Shown: positions 11,001 to 20,174, counted from the stretch's first letter. The stretch: 64,000 bases of DNA from Methylotuvimicrobium sp. KM2 (GCF_038051925.1 NZ_CP150634.1:310001-374000), one strand, 5' to 3'. Notes: generated from the sequence alone by a model not told the origin. A program made the numbers and translations.

Positions 11001-11253
11001 TTCGATTCCGGAACGCATCATGGTGTTGGCCGACATTTTCGAAGCATTGACAGCGGCCGATCGACCGTATAAAGATGCAAAGCCGATCAGCGCCGCGCTC
11101 GATATACTACATCGAATGGTGCAAGAACAGCATGTGGACCGTGATGTTTTCGAGCTTTTCTTGCGTAGCGGCGCCTATTTGGAGTACGCAAAACGTTACC
11201 TGCGCACTGATCAGATCGATGCAGTGGATATTCGGCGCTATCTCGGCCAATGA
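8083..11253 (+). CDS. Membrane sensor: Cache + SBP_bac_3 + HAMP + HD-GYP
   Basis: A 1056-residue protein. A transmembrane helix at about residues 20-45 leads to a periplasmic Cache-like domain (RPWYIQAKLGK, PGQTYSMRI). A second periplasmic module of about 230 residues (from about 290) resembles solute-binding family 3 domains (LTVSNELDWPPFDF, ..GKRVAIPAGWS..). A second helix near residue 595 leads to HAMP (IVKPIKHLALENEKIKRR). The cytoplasmic part holds the HD pair (WLHDCGKITTP, about 736) and the HD-GYP signature HHETLDGRGYP (about 954). It should degrade cyclic di-GMP in response to an external ligand. The HD and GYP motifs are separated by about 215 residues, far more than usual. Confidence 0.88.
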   Translation: MKGTMTISQKNKQIKLSIKITVVSLFLLITSLTVIVAISLQFYFTSSLAVESTLITYRQSAASTSDYLTAMDRSAVDATRILAGNPDILSEGRVTERTRDIFAEVLDENPLFYAAYIGFGDGDFYELINLNTSEAVRMQLRALPQDRWVVITVLGKGDRRIRAFHYYDEQFNLRTSRTERSDYLASKRPWYIQAKLGKVHKTAPYQFQHLQAPGQTYSMRIAGQDAVLAVDIALSAMSDKLNEQMLSKDSRIYLYQGSGEIIASSESRMPPTVMPKVEPLVLNDEQRQLVEKNPILTVSNELDWPPFDFVIAGEPFGYAIDVLSMIEQMTGLQFDYVNGYSWPQLVAMYRTGQIDILQPVVGTEQNAALGILSKAFAEPSDGILMRKDQTPVTSIRQLQGKRVAIPAGWSIIAPFKQMFPGIDIVEVDGVRGLFDAVRRGEVDAGLDTAAILHYTARQFFFDDVAIYEELDWGESNIPNSLHFVVRPQLKEVIELINLALDNLGEQQQSWLNARWLVDAERGIAQDAMVPYQELVSLASKSTDLNQLHKMELDGEPHFVYVQAIGENHRAADFFAVITPASAVLAPAVAQVNAVLLITGGCLLFLLPLAFWLASLIVKPIKHLALENEKIKRRRYGELDPMESHIIEIDELSGSMMTMAHSIRQHAKEREELMESFIQLIAQAIDDKSAYTAGHCARVPELAILLAQKAEESRRPPFDTFGFGNEDAWREFRIGAWLHDCGKITTPEHIIDKSTKLETIYNRIHEIRMRFEVLWRDAEIDYWKQYLTAPSDEERNRHELEQRQRQLQEDFAFVANCNLGGESMSEADIDRLNQLARITWRRHFDDRLGLSPIELARYPEEQTPLPATEPLLADKSWHIIKRLRNNIHDERLGIKMAIPEHLYNLGELHNLTVTRGTLTEEDRFKINEHMISTIKMLDKLPLPEDLLQVPRYASTHHETLDGRGYPRRLTAKDLSIPERIMVLADIFEALTAADRPYKDAKPISAALDILHRMVQEQHVDRDVFELFLRSGAYLEYAKRYLRTDQIDAVDIRRYLGQ

Positions 11254-11258
11254 GCGAG

Positions 11259-11287
11259 TTGACATTCCGGCCATTGCCCGCTTATGG
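11259..11287 (+). promoter_or_regulatory. Candidate sigma-70 promoter
   Basis: TTGACA at 11259-11264 and TTATGG at 11282-11287 are separated by 17 bp. They lie about 55 bp before the ATG of the HerA-like gene, which has the ribosome site TAAGGAG. The -10 match is weak. Confidence 0.35.
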
Positions 11288-11343
11288 CTGATTCAGCGCG
11301 TGTGGTAGCATGACCGCAACTTGAGTCGGTTAAGGAGTTTACA

Positions 11344-12807
11344 ATGAAAACAGTGTTGATCGGAGGAACGGCCAACGGCCAGCTCTTGATGGATGCCGCG
11401 ATGGCGAATCGTCACGGCGTCATTTCCGGGGCAACTGGGACGGGCAAGACCGTAACCCTGCAAGTTTTGGCGGAAGGCTTTTCGAGATTGGGCGTTCCGG
11501 TATTCTTGGCCGATATCAAAGGAGACTTGTCGGGAATCGCGACGGCAGGGCAATCGCACGAAAAAATTTCCGAACGCGTGACGGGAATCGGTATCGCCGA
11601 CTTCCAATTTCGTGGAAATCCTTCGGTCTTTTGGGATTTGTTCGGCCGAAACGGGCATCCGGTGCGCACGACGATGTCCGATTTAGGCCCTTTGCTGCTC
11701 AGTAATCTGTTGGAATTGAACGACACGCAAACCGGCGTGATTTATAGCGGCTTTAAAATCGCCGACGACGAAGGGTTGTTATTGCTGGACCTTAAAGATT
11801 TGCGCGCGATGTTGAATTGGATGGGCGAAAACTCAGCGGCACTGTCCAAACAATACGGGAACATCACATCGGCAAGCATCGGTGCGATACAGCGACGGCT
11901 GTTGGTGCTCGAGGAACAAGGCGCAGAACATTTCTTTGCCGAACCTGCGGTCGAGCTCGATGATTTTCGCAGGACCGATTTTTCCGGCAACGGTGTGATT
12001 AGCATTCTCGACGCGACCGAGTTGACGACGAAATCGCCGCGTCTTTACGCGACCTTTCTGCTGTGGATGCTGTCGGAACTGTTCGAAACCCTGCCCGAAG
12101 TCGGCGACAGTGATCGCCCGAAACTGGTTTTGTTTTTCGACGAGGCGCATTTGTTGTTCAATCAGGCGCCGAAGGCCTTGCTCGACAAGATCGAGCAGAT
12201 CGTCCGGTTGATCCGTTCGAAAGGCGTCGGCGTCTATTTCATTAGTCAAAGTCCCTTGGATGTTCCTGCGCCGATACTCGGTCAGATGGGGCTGAAAATC
12301 CAGCATGCGCTACGAGCATTTACGCCGGCCGATCGCAAGGTACTGAAAAGTGTCGCGCAAACGTTCAGAGCCAATCCTGGCTTCGATACCGAAACCGTGT
12401 TGCAAGAGCTGAAGACCGGCGAAGCGCTGGTTTCGGTGCTGAACAAGGACGGCAGCCCGACCCCGGTCGAGCGTACGTTGATCCGGCCGCCCGAGTCGAA
12501 AATAGGACCGCTGTCTCAGGAGCAGCGCGATGAATTGATCGGCCGTTCCCCTTTCAAGGGACGCTATGATCAGATGGTCGACCGCGAATCGGCCTACGAA
12601 ATGCTGAAGCACAAAGCCGAACAGCAGGCATTTCAGGCGCAGGCCGCGCGCGATCTCAAGGCGTCGACAACGAGACGGACCGGCACATCGAATCGGCAAA
12701 GCGTCGGCGAAGCGTTGATCAAGAGCACCGCGAGAACCATCGGCTCGCAGCTCGGCCGCCAGATCGTGCGCGGCATCATGGGCTCGTTGCTCGGTGGGAA
12801 GCGCTGA
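11344..12807 (+). CDS. HerA-like ATPase, DUF853 (YjgR) family
   Basis: A 487-residue cytoplasmic P-loop ATPase. Walker A is GATGTGKT at residues 29-36, Walker B is KLVLFFDEAHLLF near residue 262, and VGVYFISQSPLDVP follows as the sensor strand. The family resembles HerA/FtsK-type translocases and is often called a helicase, but no DNA substrate is proven. The C-terminus is basic and glycine-rich (RQIVRGIMGSLLGGKR). The length and all key motifs are intact. It has its own ribosome site and stands alone. Confidence 0.88.
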   Translation: MKTVLIGGTANGQLLMDAAMANRHGVISGATGTGKTVTLQVLAEGFSRLGVPVFLADIKGDLSGIATAGQSHEKISERVTGIGIADFQFRGNPSVFWDLFGRNGHPVRTTMSDLGPLLLSNLLELNDTQTGVIYSGFKIADDEGLLLLDLKDLRAMLNWMGENSAALSKQYGNITSASIGAIQRRLLVLEEQGAEHFFAEPAVELDDFRRTDFSGNGVISILDATELTTKSPRLYATFLLWMLSELFETLPEVGDSDRPKLVLFFDEAHLLFNQAPKALLDKIEQIVRLIRSKGVGVYFISQSPLDVPAPILGQMGLKIQHALRAFTPADRKVLKSVAQTFRANPGFDTETVLQELKTGEALVSVLNKDGSPTPVERTLIRPPESKIGPLSQEQRDELIGRSPFKGRYDQMVDRESAYEMLKHKAEQQAFQAQAARDLKASTTRRTGTSNRQSVGEALIKSTARTIGSQLGRQIVRGIMGSLLGGKR

Positions 12808-13104
12808 ACGCGGACGCACAAGGCGTCGCTCTCACAAGGGAACTGGATGCTCCTTGGGAGCGCGATACCCAGATCCCGATTTCGAAGCCACTGATGTGCA
12901 ATATTCGCAGATTTATCAAACAGTACCGTTTCCAGGTATACGACGACCTCTGTTTAGCAAGTTTGCCGATATTTGTGGATAACGATGAGCGCAGAGCGTA
13001 GGAACGAAGATTCATGGCGGTCCTCGATGGACACATCCCATACCTTTTATTCTTAGACGGTTTTTCGATCAAAAGGGAGTAGAATCTGCGAACTTTCACA
13101 GTAA

Positions 13105-13285
13105 CGTCCATGAAGGTCTAGCCATCGCCCCGGCAAATGAAAGTTCTCTGGTGGGGAGGGTACGGTCACTCGCCCGACAGGACGCCGTGAATACATCCAT
13201 GTAGGCTCGACGGCGGATTTCCCTGCCGCCGACGCCTGTCGGTCGAGCAACCGCACCCTCTCCGGAACCGGCATTTGCTCTGTCG
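13105..13285. repeat. Dispersed palindromic element with GTGAATACATCCATG core
   Basis: The core GGACGCCGTGAATACATCC (from 13181) runs into TGTAGGCTCGACGGCGG and is enclosed by inverted arms (CCCGACAGG and CCTGTCGG). The leading words CAGTAACGTCCATGAAG and CATCGCCCCGGCAAATGAAA recur near 17815. The rest of the 680-bp gap (12808-13486) shows no gene. Confidence 0.7.
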
Positions 13286-13486
13286 AGCGCCGTATATCGA
13301 AAAATTAGATAAAGGGTCTATATCTACGAACTTTCACAGTAATTACGGATTAGTCCATCTCGTCGATCGCTATTTTTAATTTCACGGCATGTATCGGCCG
13401 CATTCTTCGTCTGCATCGTGTACCTTTATCAAAAATTACCGGCAACAGATTCGCGCTCTTTCGGGATTCTTTATCAATACTCTCAT

Positions 13487-14221
13487 TTACGAACTGTTAG
13501 CAAGCTTTTCGAATCGAGGTAACCATTCGGCAAATTTCATCACAGAGTTATAGCCGCAGACCGTTTCTAACTTTCTGGTTTCGACGACTTCAAAAATGCG
13601 GCGCGCGCGCAGTAGAGTTTCCTGCTCGGGCCCGAACGGATTGAAACGCATCCCCGCATCGGTCAAAAAGACATAGTCGCAGATGAACAGTACGTCACGG
13701 TAAATATAAAAAGTGAATCCGGGCGTGTGTCCGCCGGTATGGAAGGCTTCGATGCCGTAGGCGATAGAGTCGCCGGTAAAGCGCAGATCGACATCGAACG
13801 AGGCCGCCAACGGATGCCGCGCGTCCAAGTCGTGCATGCGCACTTCGGCATTCCAGAGCTTTCGGTATTGATTCGACGCGCCCATGAAATGATGATGCGT
13901 GAACAAGATGGCTTGCACCGGCGCCAAGTCCCGATTGAAAGCCGACGGCGAATCGATCCAAATCGCGCCTTGCTCGGTTTCGATTCGATAGGCCGCATGT
14001 TCCAGGCCCAATTTCGGCACCGAAAGCATTTGGTCGACGCAGTCGTTGACCGGTCGTGAGGTCACTCGATAAGTTTTTTCGGCCTCGTCCCACGGCAGAA
14101 AATGATCATGCCGGGCTCCGCAAAACGGACATACATCAGGCATTTCGCCGATCATGTTGTAACCGCATTCGAGGCAAACCCACTGCGGCGTGTCGTCAAA
14201 GAGTTTTGGTTCGTTAGGCAT
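13487..14221 (-). CDS. Rubredoxin-like domain fused to metallo-beta-lactamase fold
   Basis: A 244-residue protein. Residues 14-36 form a rubredoxin-like knuckle pair (C16-x2-C19 and C31-x2-C34) that should bind iron or zinc. The rest resembles a metallo-beta-lactamase hydrolase: THHHFMGAS (109-116), EAFHTGGHTPG (159-168) and CDYVF (181-185). The usual HxHxDH motif is degenerate: the Asp and final His positions are Met and Gly. Metal binding may thus differ from flavodiiron proteins or glyoxalases. It is the last gene of a minus-strand cluster with a ferritin-like protein, fumC and a GlcG-like protein, so a redox or iron-related role is inferred. Confidence 0.8.
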   Translation of the reverse strand: MPNEPKLFDDTPQWVCLECGYNMIGEMPDVCPFCGARHDHFLPWDEAEKTYRVTSRPVNDCVDQMLSVPKLGLEHAAYRIETEQGAIWIDSPSAFNRDLAPVQAILFTHHHFMGASNQYRKLWNAEVRMHDLDARHPLAASFDVDLRFTGDSIAYGIEAFHTGGHTPGFTFYIYRDVLFICDYVFLTDAGMRFNPFGPEQETLLRARRIFEVVETRKLETVCGYNSVMKFAEWLPRFEKLANSS

Positions 14222-14260
14222 GGAATGCTCTGCTGTAATTTTTTTTACGATCGATGGGTT

Positions 14261-14695
14261 TCAGGTTCGCCAAGGATGCGACGGTAAATCGGCGAGGCCG
14301 ATCACATCGACGCCGGCTTTGGCAACCTGATGATCGTTCTCCACCGAACTGCCGCTGACGCCGATCGCGCCGATCAATACACCATCCTCATCGACAATCG
14401 GGACGCCGCCGGGAAAGGTGATCAAACCGTCGTTGGAGTGTTCGATTCCGAATAGCGGCCCGCCCGGTTGCGATAGCTGGCCGATTTGTCCGGTGTTCAT
14501 GCCGAAGAAGCAGGCGGTCTTGGCTTTCTTGATGGCAATGTCGATGCTGCCGACCCAGGCGCCGTTCATTCGGGTGAACGCTTTCAGGTCAGCTCCTGAG
14601 TCGACCACGGCGATACACATTTGCGTGCCGATTTTGTTGGCCTCTGCGATGGCAGCGGCAATCGCTTTCTCTGCTTGTTCATGGCTTACGTGCAT
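14261..14695 (-). CDS. GlcG/HbpS-like (PF03928) protein
   Basis: A 144-residue protein of the HbpS/GlcG family: [21 protein letters not shown], ...[10 protein letters not shown]..., [20 protein letters not shown]. HbpS of Streptomyces binds haem and iron; GlcG members sit in glycolate loci with no settled activity. The gene lies 40 bp downstream of fumC and 39 bp upstream of the rubredoxin-type gene, which supports one transcript. There is no signal peptide, so it should be cytoplasmic. The precise ligand is unknown. Confidence 0.85.
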   Translation of the reverse strand: MHVSHEQAEKAIAAAIAEANKIGTQMCIAVVDSGADLKAFTRMNGAWVGSIDIAIKKAKTACFFGMNTGQIGQLSQPGGPLFGIEHSNDGLITFPGGVPIVDEDGVLIGAIGVSGSSVENDHQVAKAGVDVIGLADLPSHPWRT

Positions 14696-14735
14696 GGTTT
14701 TTCTCCCGCTTGTTATCGTTATTAAACCGGATGGC

Positions 14736-16139
14736 TCATTTCGGCATGATCATCCGCTCCGGCCGGACGATGGCGTCGAATTGTTCGGCACTCACCAGGC
14801 CGCCGGCAATGGCCTCTTCGCGAAGCGTCGTGCCGTTTTGTAAAGCCGTTTTGGCAATTTGGGCGGCCTTATCGTAGCCGATCAGCGGAACCAGTGCGGT
14901 GACCAGCATCAGCGATTGTTCCATCAGTTCGGCTATCCGTTTGCTATTCGGGTTGATGCCCGCCACGCAATGTTCGGTAAAACTATGCGTGGCATCGCCG
15001 AGGAGGCGTATCGATTGCAGCACGTTATATATGATCACCGGCTTGAAGGTATTGAGCTCTAGCTGGCCTTGCGCGCCGGCCAAGGTTACTGTGGTGTGAT
15101 TGCCGATGACCTGGGCGCAAGCCATCGTCAATGCCTCGCACTGGGTCGGATTGATTTTGCCAGGCATGATCGACGAGCCGGGCTCGTTAGCCGGCAAAAT
15201 CAGTTCACCAAGTCCGGAGCGCGGACCGGAACTCAGTAGGCGAATATCGTTAGCAATTTTATTGAGGCTGACCGCGCTGCAATTCAATACGCCGGATAGT
15301 TCTACCAGTGCGTCGTGCGCGGCCATCGCTTCGAACTTGTTGGCGGCGGATGTGAATGGATACCCGGTGAATTTAGCAACTTCTTCGGCAAAGCGTTCGG
15401 CAAAACCGGGACTCGAGTTCAAGCCCGTGCCGACTGCGGTCCCGCCTTGCGCGAGAGGATATAGGCGTTTGAGACTGTCCTGTAGCCGTTCGATGCTGAG
15501 TTGTACCTGTGCCGCGTAACCGGAAAACTCCTGGCCCAATGACAGCGGTGTCGCATCCTGAAGATGCGTGCGTCCAATCTTGATGATATCGCCCCATTCT
15601 TCGGATTTCTCATACAGCGTTTGCTGTAAGCCTTGCAATGACGGGATCAGTAAGCAATGGATTTGCTCGACCGCGGCGATATGCATCGCGCTGGGAAACA
15701 CATCGTTTGAAGACTGGCTGAGGTTGCAGTGATCATTGGGATGCGCCGGCGATTTCGAACCGAGCGCGCCGCCCAGGCGTTCGTTGACCCGATTGGCGAT
15801 CACTTCATTGGCATTCATATTGGACTGCGTGCCGGATCCGGTTTGCCAGATCACGAGCGGAAAGTGTTCATCCAACGCCCCGTCGATGACTTCCTGCGCC
15901 GCATCGACTATCGCTTGGCCGAGTCTTTCATCAAGCTTGCCTTGGGCGATATTGCTTAAGGCCGCACAACGTTTGACGATCCCGAGCGCACGGATGAGCG
16001 GGCGGGGCAGGCGTTCGTCGCCGATCGCGAAATATTGCAACGAACGCTGCGTTTGCGCGCCCCAGTATTTATCGGCGGGGACTTCAACGGAACCCAATGC
16101 GTCGCTTTCAACACGCCCGGGTAAACTTCCGGTTGCCAT
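14736..16139 (-). CDS. fumC: Fumarate hydratase, class II
   Basis: A 467-residue fumarase C, interconverting fumarate and malate in the TCA cycle. Key segments are GSGTQSNMN (101-109), [14 protein letters not shown] (133-146), [12 protein letters not shown] (189-200) with the catalytic His, and the superfamily signature [11 protein letters not shown] (321-331). Length and motifs are full. Class II fumarases need no iron-sulphur cluster. The gene is in the middle of a tight minus-strand cluster, 36 bp after the ferritin-like gene, an arrangement that hints at shared iron or oxidative stress control. Confidence 0.97.
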   Translation of the reverse strand: MATGSLPGRVESDALGSVEVPADKYWGAQTQRSLQYFAIGDERLPRPLIRALGIVKRCAALSNIAQGKLDERLGQAIVDAAQEVIDGALDEHFPLVIWQTGSGTQSNMNANEVIANRVNERLGGALGSKSPAHPNDHCNLSQSSNDVFPSAMHIAAVEQIHCLLIPSLQGLQQTLYEKSEEWGDIIKIGRTHLQDATPLSLGQEFSGYAAQVQLSIERLQDSLKRLYPLAQGGTAVGTGLNSSPGFAERFAEEVAKFTGYPFTSAANKFEAMAAHDALVELSGVLNCSAVSLNKIANDIRLLSSGPRSGLGELILPANEPGSSIMPGKINPTQCEALTMACAQVIGNHTTVTLAGAQGQLELNTFKPVIIYNVLQSIRLLGDATHSFTEHCVAGINPNSKRIAELMEQSLMLVTALVPLIGYDKAAQIAKTALQNGTTLREEAIAGGLVSAEQFDAIVRPERMIMPK

Positions 16140-16175
16140 ACTTACTATGCAAATAAACTAAGAGTAAGGAGTGGA

Positions 16176-16619
16176 CTATTCGGCTGGTTTATTGAGCATT
16201 TTTCGCACCTCACCCAAATGGATCTCTTCCTGGGCGATCATTCGGCGCGCATATTCTTCAAGCAGCACACTACGGCCGTCGACCAACTCCAATAAGCGAT
16301 GGTATTCGGTCAATGCCGATGCTTCATGATCCAACGATTCCCGGAGAATGGCTCCGATATCGTGACGGTGAGTTTCCAGTAACGGACCGATTCCCAAAGA
16401 GGGATGGCCGCCTAAATGGGTAATCATTTCGCCGGCTTCGTTGGCATGGAGTAAGGATTCATTCGCTTGACCGCGCATCCAAGAAACGATGGGGATTCGG
16501 TTGTAGCCGACAACCATCAAGGCATAATGCGTATAACGAACCACGCCCGCCAGTTCCGCTTCCAGAATGTTATTCAGCACTTTGATCACGGCGTCGTTAT
16601 CGATTTCTGTGTTTGTCAT
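16176..16619 (-). CDS. Ferritin-like/bacterioferritin protein
   Basis: A 147-residue four-helix-bundle protein. Helix 1 has EAELAGVVRYTHY and helix 2 has ANESLLHANEAGEMI; EASALTEYHRLLEL and RRMIAQEEIHLGEVRKML supply the second pair of Glu/His metal ligands. The pattern fits a bacterioferritin-type diiron site. The start is supported by the ribosome site CAGGAGA. It is the first gene of the cluster leading into fumC. Iron storage or detoxification is the likely role; haem binding is not evident. Confidence 0.85.
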   Translation of the reverse strand: MTNTEIDNDAVIKVLNNILEAELAGVVRYTHYALMVVGYNRIPIVSWMRGQANESLLHANEAGEMITHLGGHPSLGIGPLLETHRHDIGAILRESLDHEASALTEYHRLLELVDGRSVLLEEYARRMIAQEEIHLGEVRKMLNKPAE

Positions 16620-16704
16620 GAGTGTCTCCTGAAGTCAGAATGGGGAGAGTCTGACTATAGCGCTTTTTTTATCGTTGAGATAGTAAACTTTAAACTTAGA
16701 AAAA

Positions 16705-16755
16705 GTGTTTCACCATGAAGATCATGATGGATAAGGAGTAAATTCAAAAACTTGT
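16705..16755. repeat. Half copy of the CATGAAG palindromic element
   Basis: TTTCACCATGAAGATCATGA and the following AGTAAATTCAAAAACTTGTTA match one arm of the element complete at 58138-58280 and 6598-6746. The second arm is missing. Confidence 0.6.
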
Positions 16756-16831
16756 TAAGCGCTTGTATAGAGCTTCCGTCCATTTCGGTGCCGAATTTTG
16801 ATCTACGATGATGATATTGACGACCAAATCC

Positions 16832-17725
16832 TTAATAGCGTGACGGTAAACGAGCGACCGAATTTAATTTCCAGGGCTTTGGATTGATGGCTGCTTCTAA
16901 CTTATCTTCCAATGGGTCGTCCAACTCATGAAAAAAGTTCAAGCCGGTAAGTTCTTCGATAGTGTCCACGGAGACGATAAAGTCTGTCAGAGGCTCATTG
17001 CCTTTCACCGTTTGCGGGACCAGGAACGCCAACATTTTGATTTTGGAGCCGGTTTCCGCTGCGTAAATTTTATAAAAAGCCTCCGGTACTTCCACTTTCC
17101 AGCTGCTCTTCAATCGATTCAGAGGATTCGAAAATACGGGGCCGGTTATTACCCAGACGCGTCGATGCAATTTGGTAAAGTAGTCGACTTCAACGGCTTC
17201 CAATCGCTGCCAAACTTTTTGATTTAGATTGGGTCTTTGAGGGGTAATGTTGGTCATTAAAAACGTATCCAATTGCGCTTGTTTGCCATAGAGCCTGCTG
17301 ATGGCATAGTTAGGCGCCATGTGGCCTCGGTCGAAACCGCTGCGGGTATAGTCTTGATGGCTGATTCGCGTCAGGCTGCGCCAATCGGTGCTGAATGTTT
17401 GCGGTCTCTTATGGGACGGCGTATTGTCCTTAATCGCGGTGACTTGATAGATTACCCAAAGTGGATTGCCACGAATGTCCGAATATCCGACCATGAATCC
17501 ATCATTGCGAAATAATCTCGACCAAGTCAGCGGTTGGTACCACACTTGGCTTTGCGGAACGCCTTCAAATGCCATGTCGGGCCTAGCCAACAAGACTTCA
17601 TAGCTGTAGCCGCCAATCAGGGGGAGTAGGGTCAGTACGCTAATGCGAGGATATTTTTTACCGATTCTAAAAAACGTGATGAATGTAAAGAGTAAAAAGT
17701 GCTTTTTCTTGCGTCTTCTTGCCAT
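16832..17725 (-). CDS. DNA/RNA non-specific endonuclease (NUC1 family)
   Basis: A 297-residue protein with the DRGHMAP catalytic motif at 132-138 (His is the general base) and the downstream NITPQRPNLNQKVWQRLE segment with the metal-binding Asn. The N-terminus has a run of basic residues and a hydrophobic helix (about 29-48), so it is likely membrane-anchored or exported and acts outside the cytoplasm on nucleic acid. The family includes Serratia nuclease and mitochondrial endonuclease G. No immunity protein is seen next to it, and the target is not known. Confidence 0.88.
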   Translation of the reverse strand: MARRRKKKHFLLFTFITFFRIGKKYPRISVLTLLPLIGGYSYEVLLARPDMAFEGVPQSQVWYQPLTWSRLFRNDGFMVGYSDIRGNPLWVIYQVTAIKDNTPSHKRPQTFSTDWRSLTRISHQDYTRSGFDRGHMAPNYAISRLYGKQAQLDTFLMTNITPQRPNLNQKVWQRLEAVEVDYFTKLHRRVWVITGPVFSNPLNRLKSSWKVEVPEAFYKIYAAETGSKIKMLAFLVPQTVKGNEPLTDFIVSVDTIEELTGLNFFHELDDPLEDKLEAAINPKPWKLNSVARLPSRY

Positions 17726-17814
17726 GTCGATTAGCTAACCATGTTCAAAAATGCCGCATCAAATAGGGTGCTGCGGATTTTTATTAAGTGATTATTGTAA
17801 CCGCATGATTATAC

Positions 17815-18150
17815 AGTAACGTTCATGAAGAGCTGTCCATCGCCCCGGCAAATGAAAGTGCGAGGGATGGCTGGGTACGGTCACTCGCCCGACTGGACGC
17901 CGTGAACCCGGCACCTAAATTATGCTCGATAGTTACCATAGCCAAAGGGCTATGGAATTTTATCATCGTTCCCATGCTCCGCGTGGGAATGCATCCCGTG
18001 ACGCTCTGCGTCCCCAGGGATCGATAAAAGAATCTAAAGCAAACGAATGGACTCCCAAAGTCTTTCAATCTGCCTACCCTCCACAGTCGACGCGAAGCGT
18101 CTAAAGCAGCGTTCCAACACAGAGCATGGGAACGATAAGCTTGCGCGCTC
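17815..18150. repeat. Composite repeat: palindromic element, nested MITE remnant, GTTCCCAC hairpins
   Basis: 17815-17908 is the first half of the GTGAA-core element (CATCGCCCCGGCAAATGAAA, GGACGCCGTGAA). At 17909 it is interrupted by CCCGGCACCTAAATT and AGGGCTATGGAATTTT, the left end and middle of the small MITE complete at 25254-25317. From about 17965 come GTTCCCATGCTCCGCGTGGGAAT-type hairpins, related to 53346-53455. No gene is supported in the 536-bp gap (17726-18261). Confidence 0.65.
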
Positions 18151-18261
18151 CTAAAGTTGAAACCAAGATTGAATTGAAGGCCGAGGTGCATGTTTTATAA
18201 TCGAATCCCGATCATGACGAATTTTTCGAAATGACAATTTTTTCCGTCTCAAGATTTTACT

Positions 18262-19911
18262 ATGCGCAAGATTGACGAATTGATTACGAAATTGAACTTC
18301 GGCTTTTCCATACCGGGCTTATTGCTGGCGACGCTTTTTTTCGCATTTTCGCTTACACCAAGTCTAGTGCCTCGTCCTTTTTCGTTTCAAGGGGTGATTT
18401 CCGGCTTGTCTTTTACGGCGGGATACGCGCTTGGCGTTTTCGGTCGATGGTTTTGGGATTATGTCGAATTGCCGTTGCCTGGTCGCGAAGCAACCAGGAT
18501 TTTTAGGCTCGTCGCGTCGGGCGTCTGTTCGATCGTCGCAATCGCCTTTCTTTGGCAGGCTTCGCAATGGCAAGACGATTTGCGGTCTATGATGGGTATG
18601 GAGCCGGAAGGTGCAATGCCATCGTATGGCATTGCCTTGATGACTTTGCTCGTTTTTGGCGTATTAATACAGTTTGCTCGATTGTTTCGGCGTACGTTTC
18701 AATTTTTGTCTCTAAAGCTGGCGCGATACATATCCGATCATGTCGCGCATGCGATAAGCATATTGGCCGCGGGGATATTGTTTTGGTCGGTTATCGATGG
18801 CGTGGTTGTTTCTTTGTTCTTACGCGCGACGAACAATTCTTATCAACAATTAGATGCGCTGATTCAGGATGATTTGGAGCGTCCCGACGATCCGATGAAG
18901 ACCGGTAGCGAAGCTTCCTTGATTGCTTGGTCGGACTTGGGAAGGCAAGGTCGTATATTTATGTCGTCAGGCCCTACAGAGAAGGCGTTGAACGATTTTT
19001 TCGGTGAGCCGGTGCTTGAGCCCGTGCGCATCTATATCGGGCTGAATGCGGCGGATACGCCGGAAGAAAGAGCCGAATTGGCTTTGCAAGAGCTAAAACG
19101 CGTCAAGGCCTTCGACCGTTCGGTTTTGTTGTTGGTGACGCCCACGGGTACCGGTTGGATAGACCCGGCGGCACTGGATACCGTCGAATATTTACATCGA
19201 GGCGACATCGCGACGGTTGCCGCGCAATATTCGTATTTGCCTAGCGCCTTGTCCTTGATAACCGAGGGGGAATACGGTGCGGAAATGGCTAGGGCCTTGT
19301 TCGAAAAGGTTTATGTTTATTGGACGAACTTGCCTCGCGACCATCGACCGAAATTGTATTTACACGGGCTGAGCTTGGGCGCCCTAAATTCCGATCGTTC
19401 TTTCGATGTGTACGACATCATTCAAGACCCATTCAACGGAGCATTATGGAGCGGCCCGCCATTTCGTAGCGAAACCTGGCGCAAAGTGACGCAAGAAAGG
19501 AAACCCGACTCTCCGGTATGGCTACCTCGTTTTCGCGATGGCGCCGTGGTTAGATTCATGAATCAATATACGGGGTTGAATGACGATAATACGCCGTGGG
19601 GGACTTTTAGAATCGCTTATCTGCAATATGCCAGCGACCCGATAACGTTTTTCGATAGCCATGCGTTTTTTCGGGAGCCGGAATGGATGCAAGCTCCCAG
19701 AGGGCCGGACGTCTCGCCGCATCTAAGATGGTATCCGGTTGTCACGATGCTGCAATTGGCGGCCGACATGGCTGTCGGGTCTACGCCGCCGGGGTTCGGT
19801 CATATATTTGCCGCTAAACATTACATCGATGCGTGGCTGGCCTTGACCGAGCCTAAAGGTTGGAGCGAAGAGCAATTGAGCCGTTTACGGGCTTTGTTCG
19901 AAGGACGATAA
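18262..19911 (+). CDS. Membrane alpha/beta-hydrolase (Abhydrolase_9 type)
   Basis: A 549-residue protein. The first 200 residues contain about five hydrophobic segments (for example LLLATLFFAFSLTPSLVPRP, a phrase typical of this family). The C-terminal half is an alpha/beta-hydrolase with the nucleophile elbow HGLSLGAL near residue 371. The catalytic domain probably faces the periplasm. No substrate is known. It is transcribed alone and in full length. Confidence 0.85.
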   Translation: MRKIDELITKLNFGFSIPGLLLATLFFAFSLTPSLVPRPFSFQGVISGLSFTAGYALGVFGRWFWDYVELPLPGREATRIFRLVASGVCSIVAIAFLWQASQWQDDLRSMMGMEPEGAMPSYGIALMTLLVFGVLIQFARLFRRTFQFLSLKLARYISDHVAHAISILAAGILFWSVIDGVVVSLFLRATNNSYQQLDALIQDDLERPDDPMKTGSEASLIAWSDLGRQGRIFMSSGPTEKALNDFFGEPVLEPVRIYIGLNAADTPEERAELALQELKRVKAFDRSVLLLVTPTGTGWIDPAALDTVEYLHRGDIATVAAQYSYLPSALSLITEGEYGAEMARALFEKVYVYWTNLPRDHRPKLYLHGLSLGALNSDRSFDVYDIIQDPFNGALWSGPPFRSETWRKVTQERKPDSPVWLPRFRDGAVVRFMNQYTGLNDDNTPWGTFRIAYLQYASDPITFFDSHAFFREPEWMQAPRGPDVSPHLRWYPVVTMLQLAADMAVGSTPPGFGHIFAAKHYIDAWLALTEPKGWSEEQLSRLRALFEGR

Positions 19912-20077
19912 GGCTTCGAATAATTTTACAAATGTGAAGGACTGTCGATTCGTTCGAGGCCGAAGCAGGCTTAGGCTAAACCGAAACGTTGGGGACGGGT
20001 TAAATAAAGCTATGTATGCGGTAATAGTTGAAAATAACCACCACTACCGGAAACACTTATAAATCCAAAGTGAATTG

Positions 20078-20174
20078 TAGGGTGCGCTGCGCGTACCTAA
20101 CGTCGGCATAAGGCAACACATGAAGGCACCTTAAAGTCAGGTGGTGTCGCTATGGTACGCGCAGCATACCCTAC
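20078..20174. repeat. Inverted repeat GTAGGGTGCGCTGCGCGTACC
   Basis: Arms of 21 bp at 20078-20098 and 20154-20174 are near-perfect complements. They lie in the 378-bp gap between two converging genes (19912-20289). The gap holds no gene. The structure may stop transcription from either side. Confidence 0.7.
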
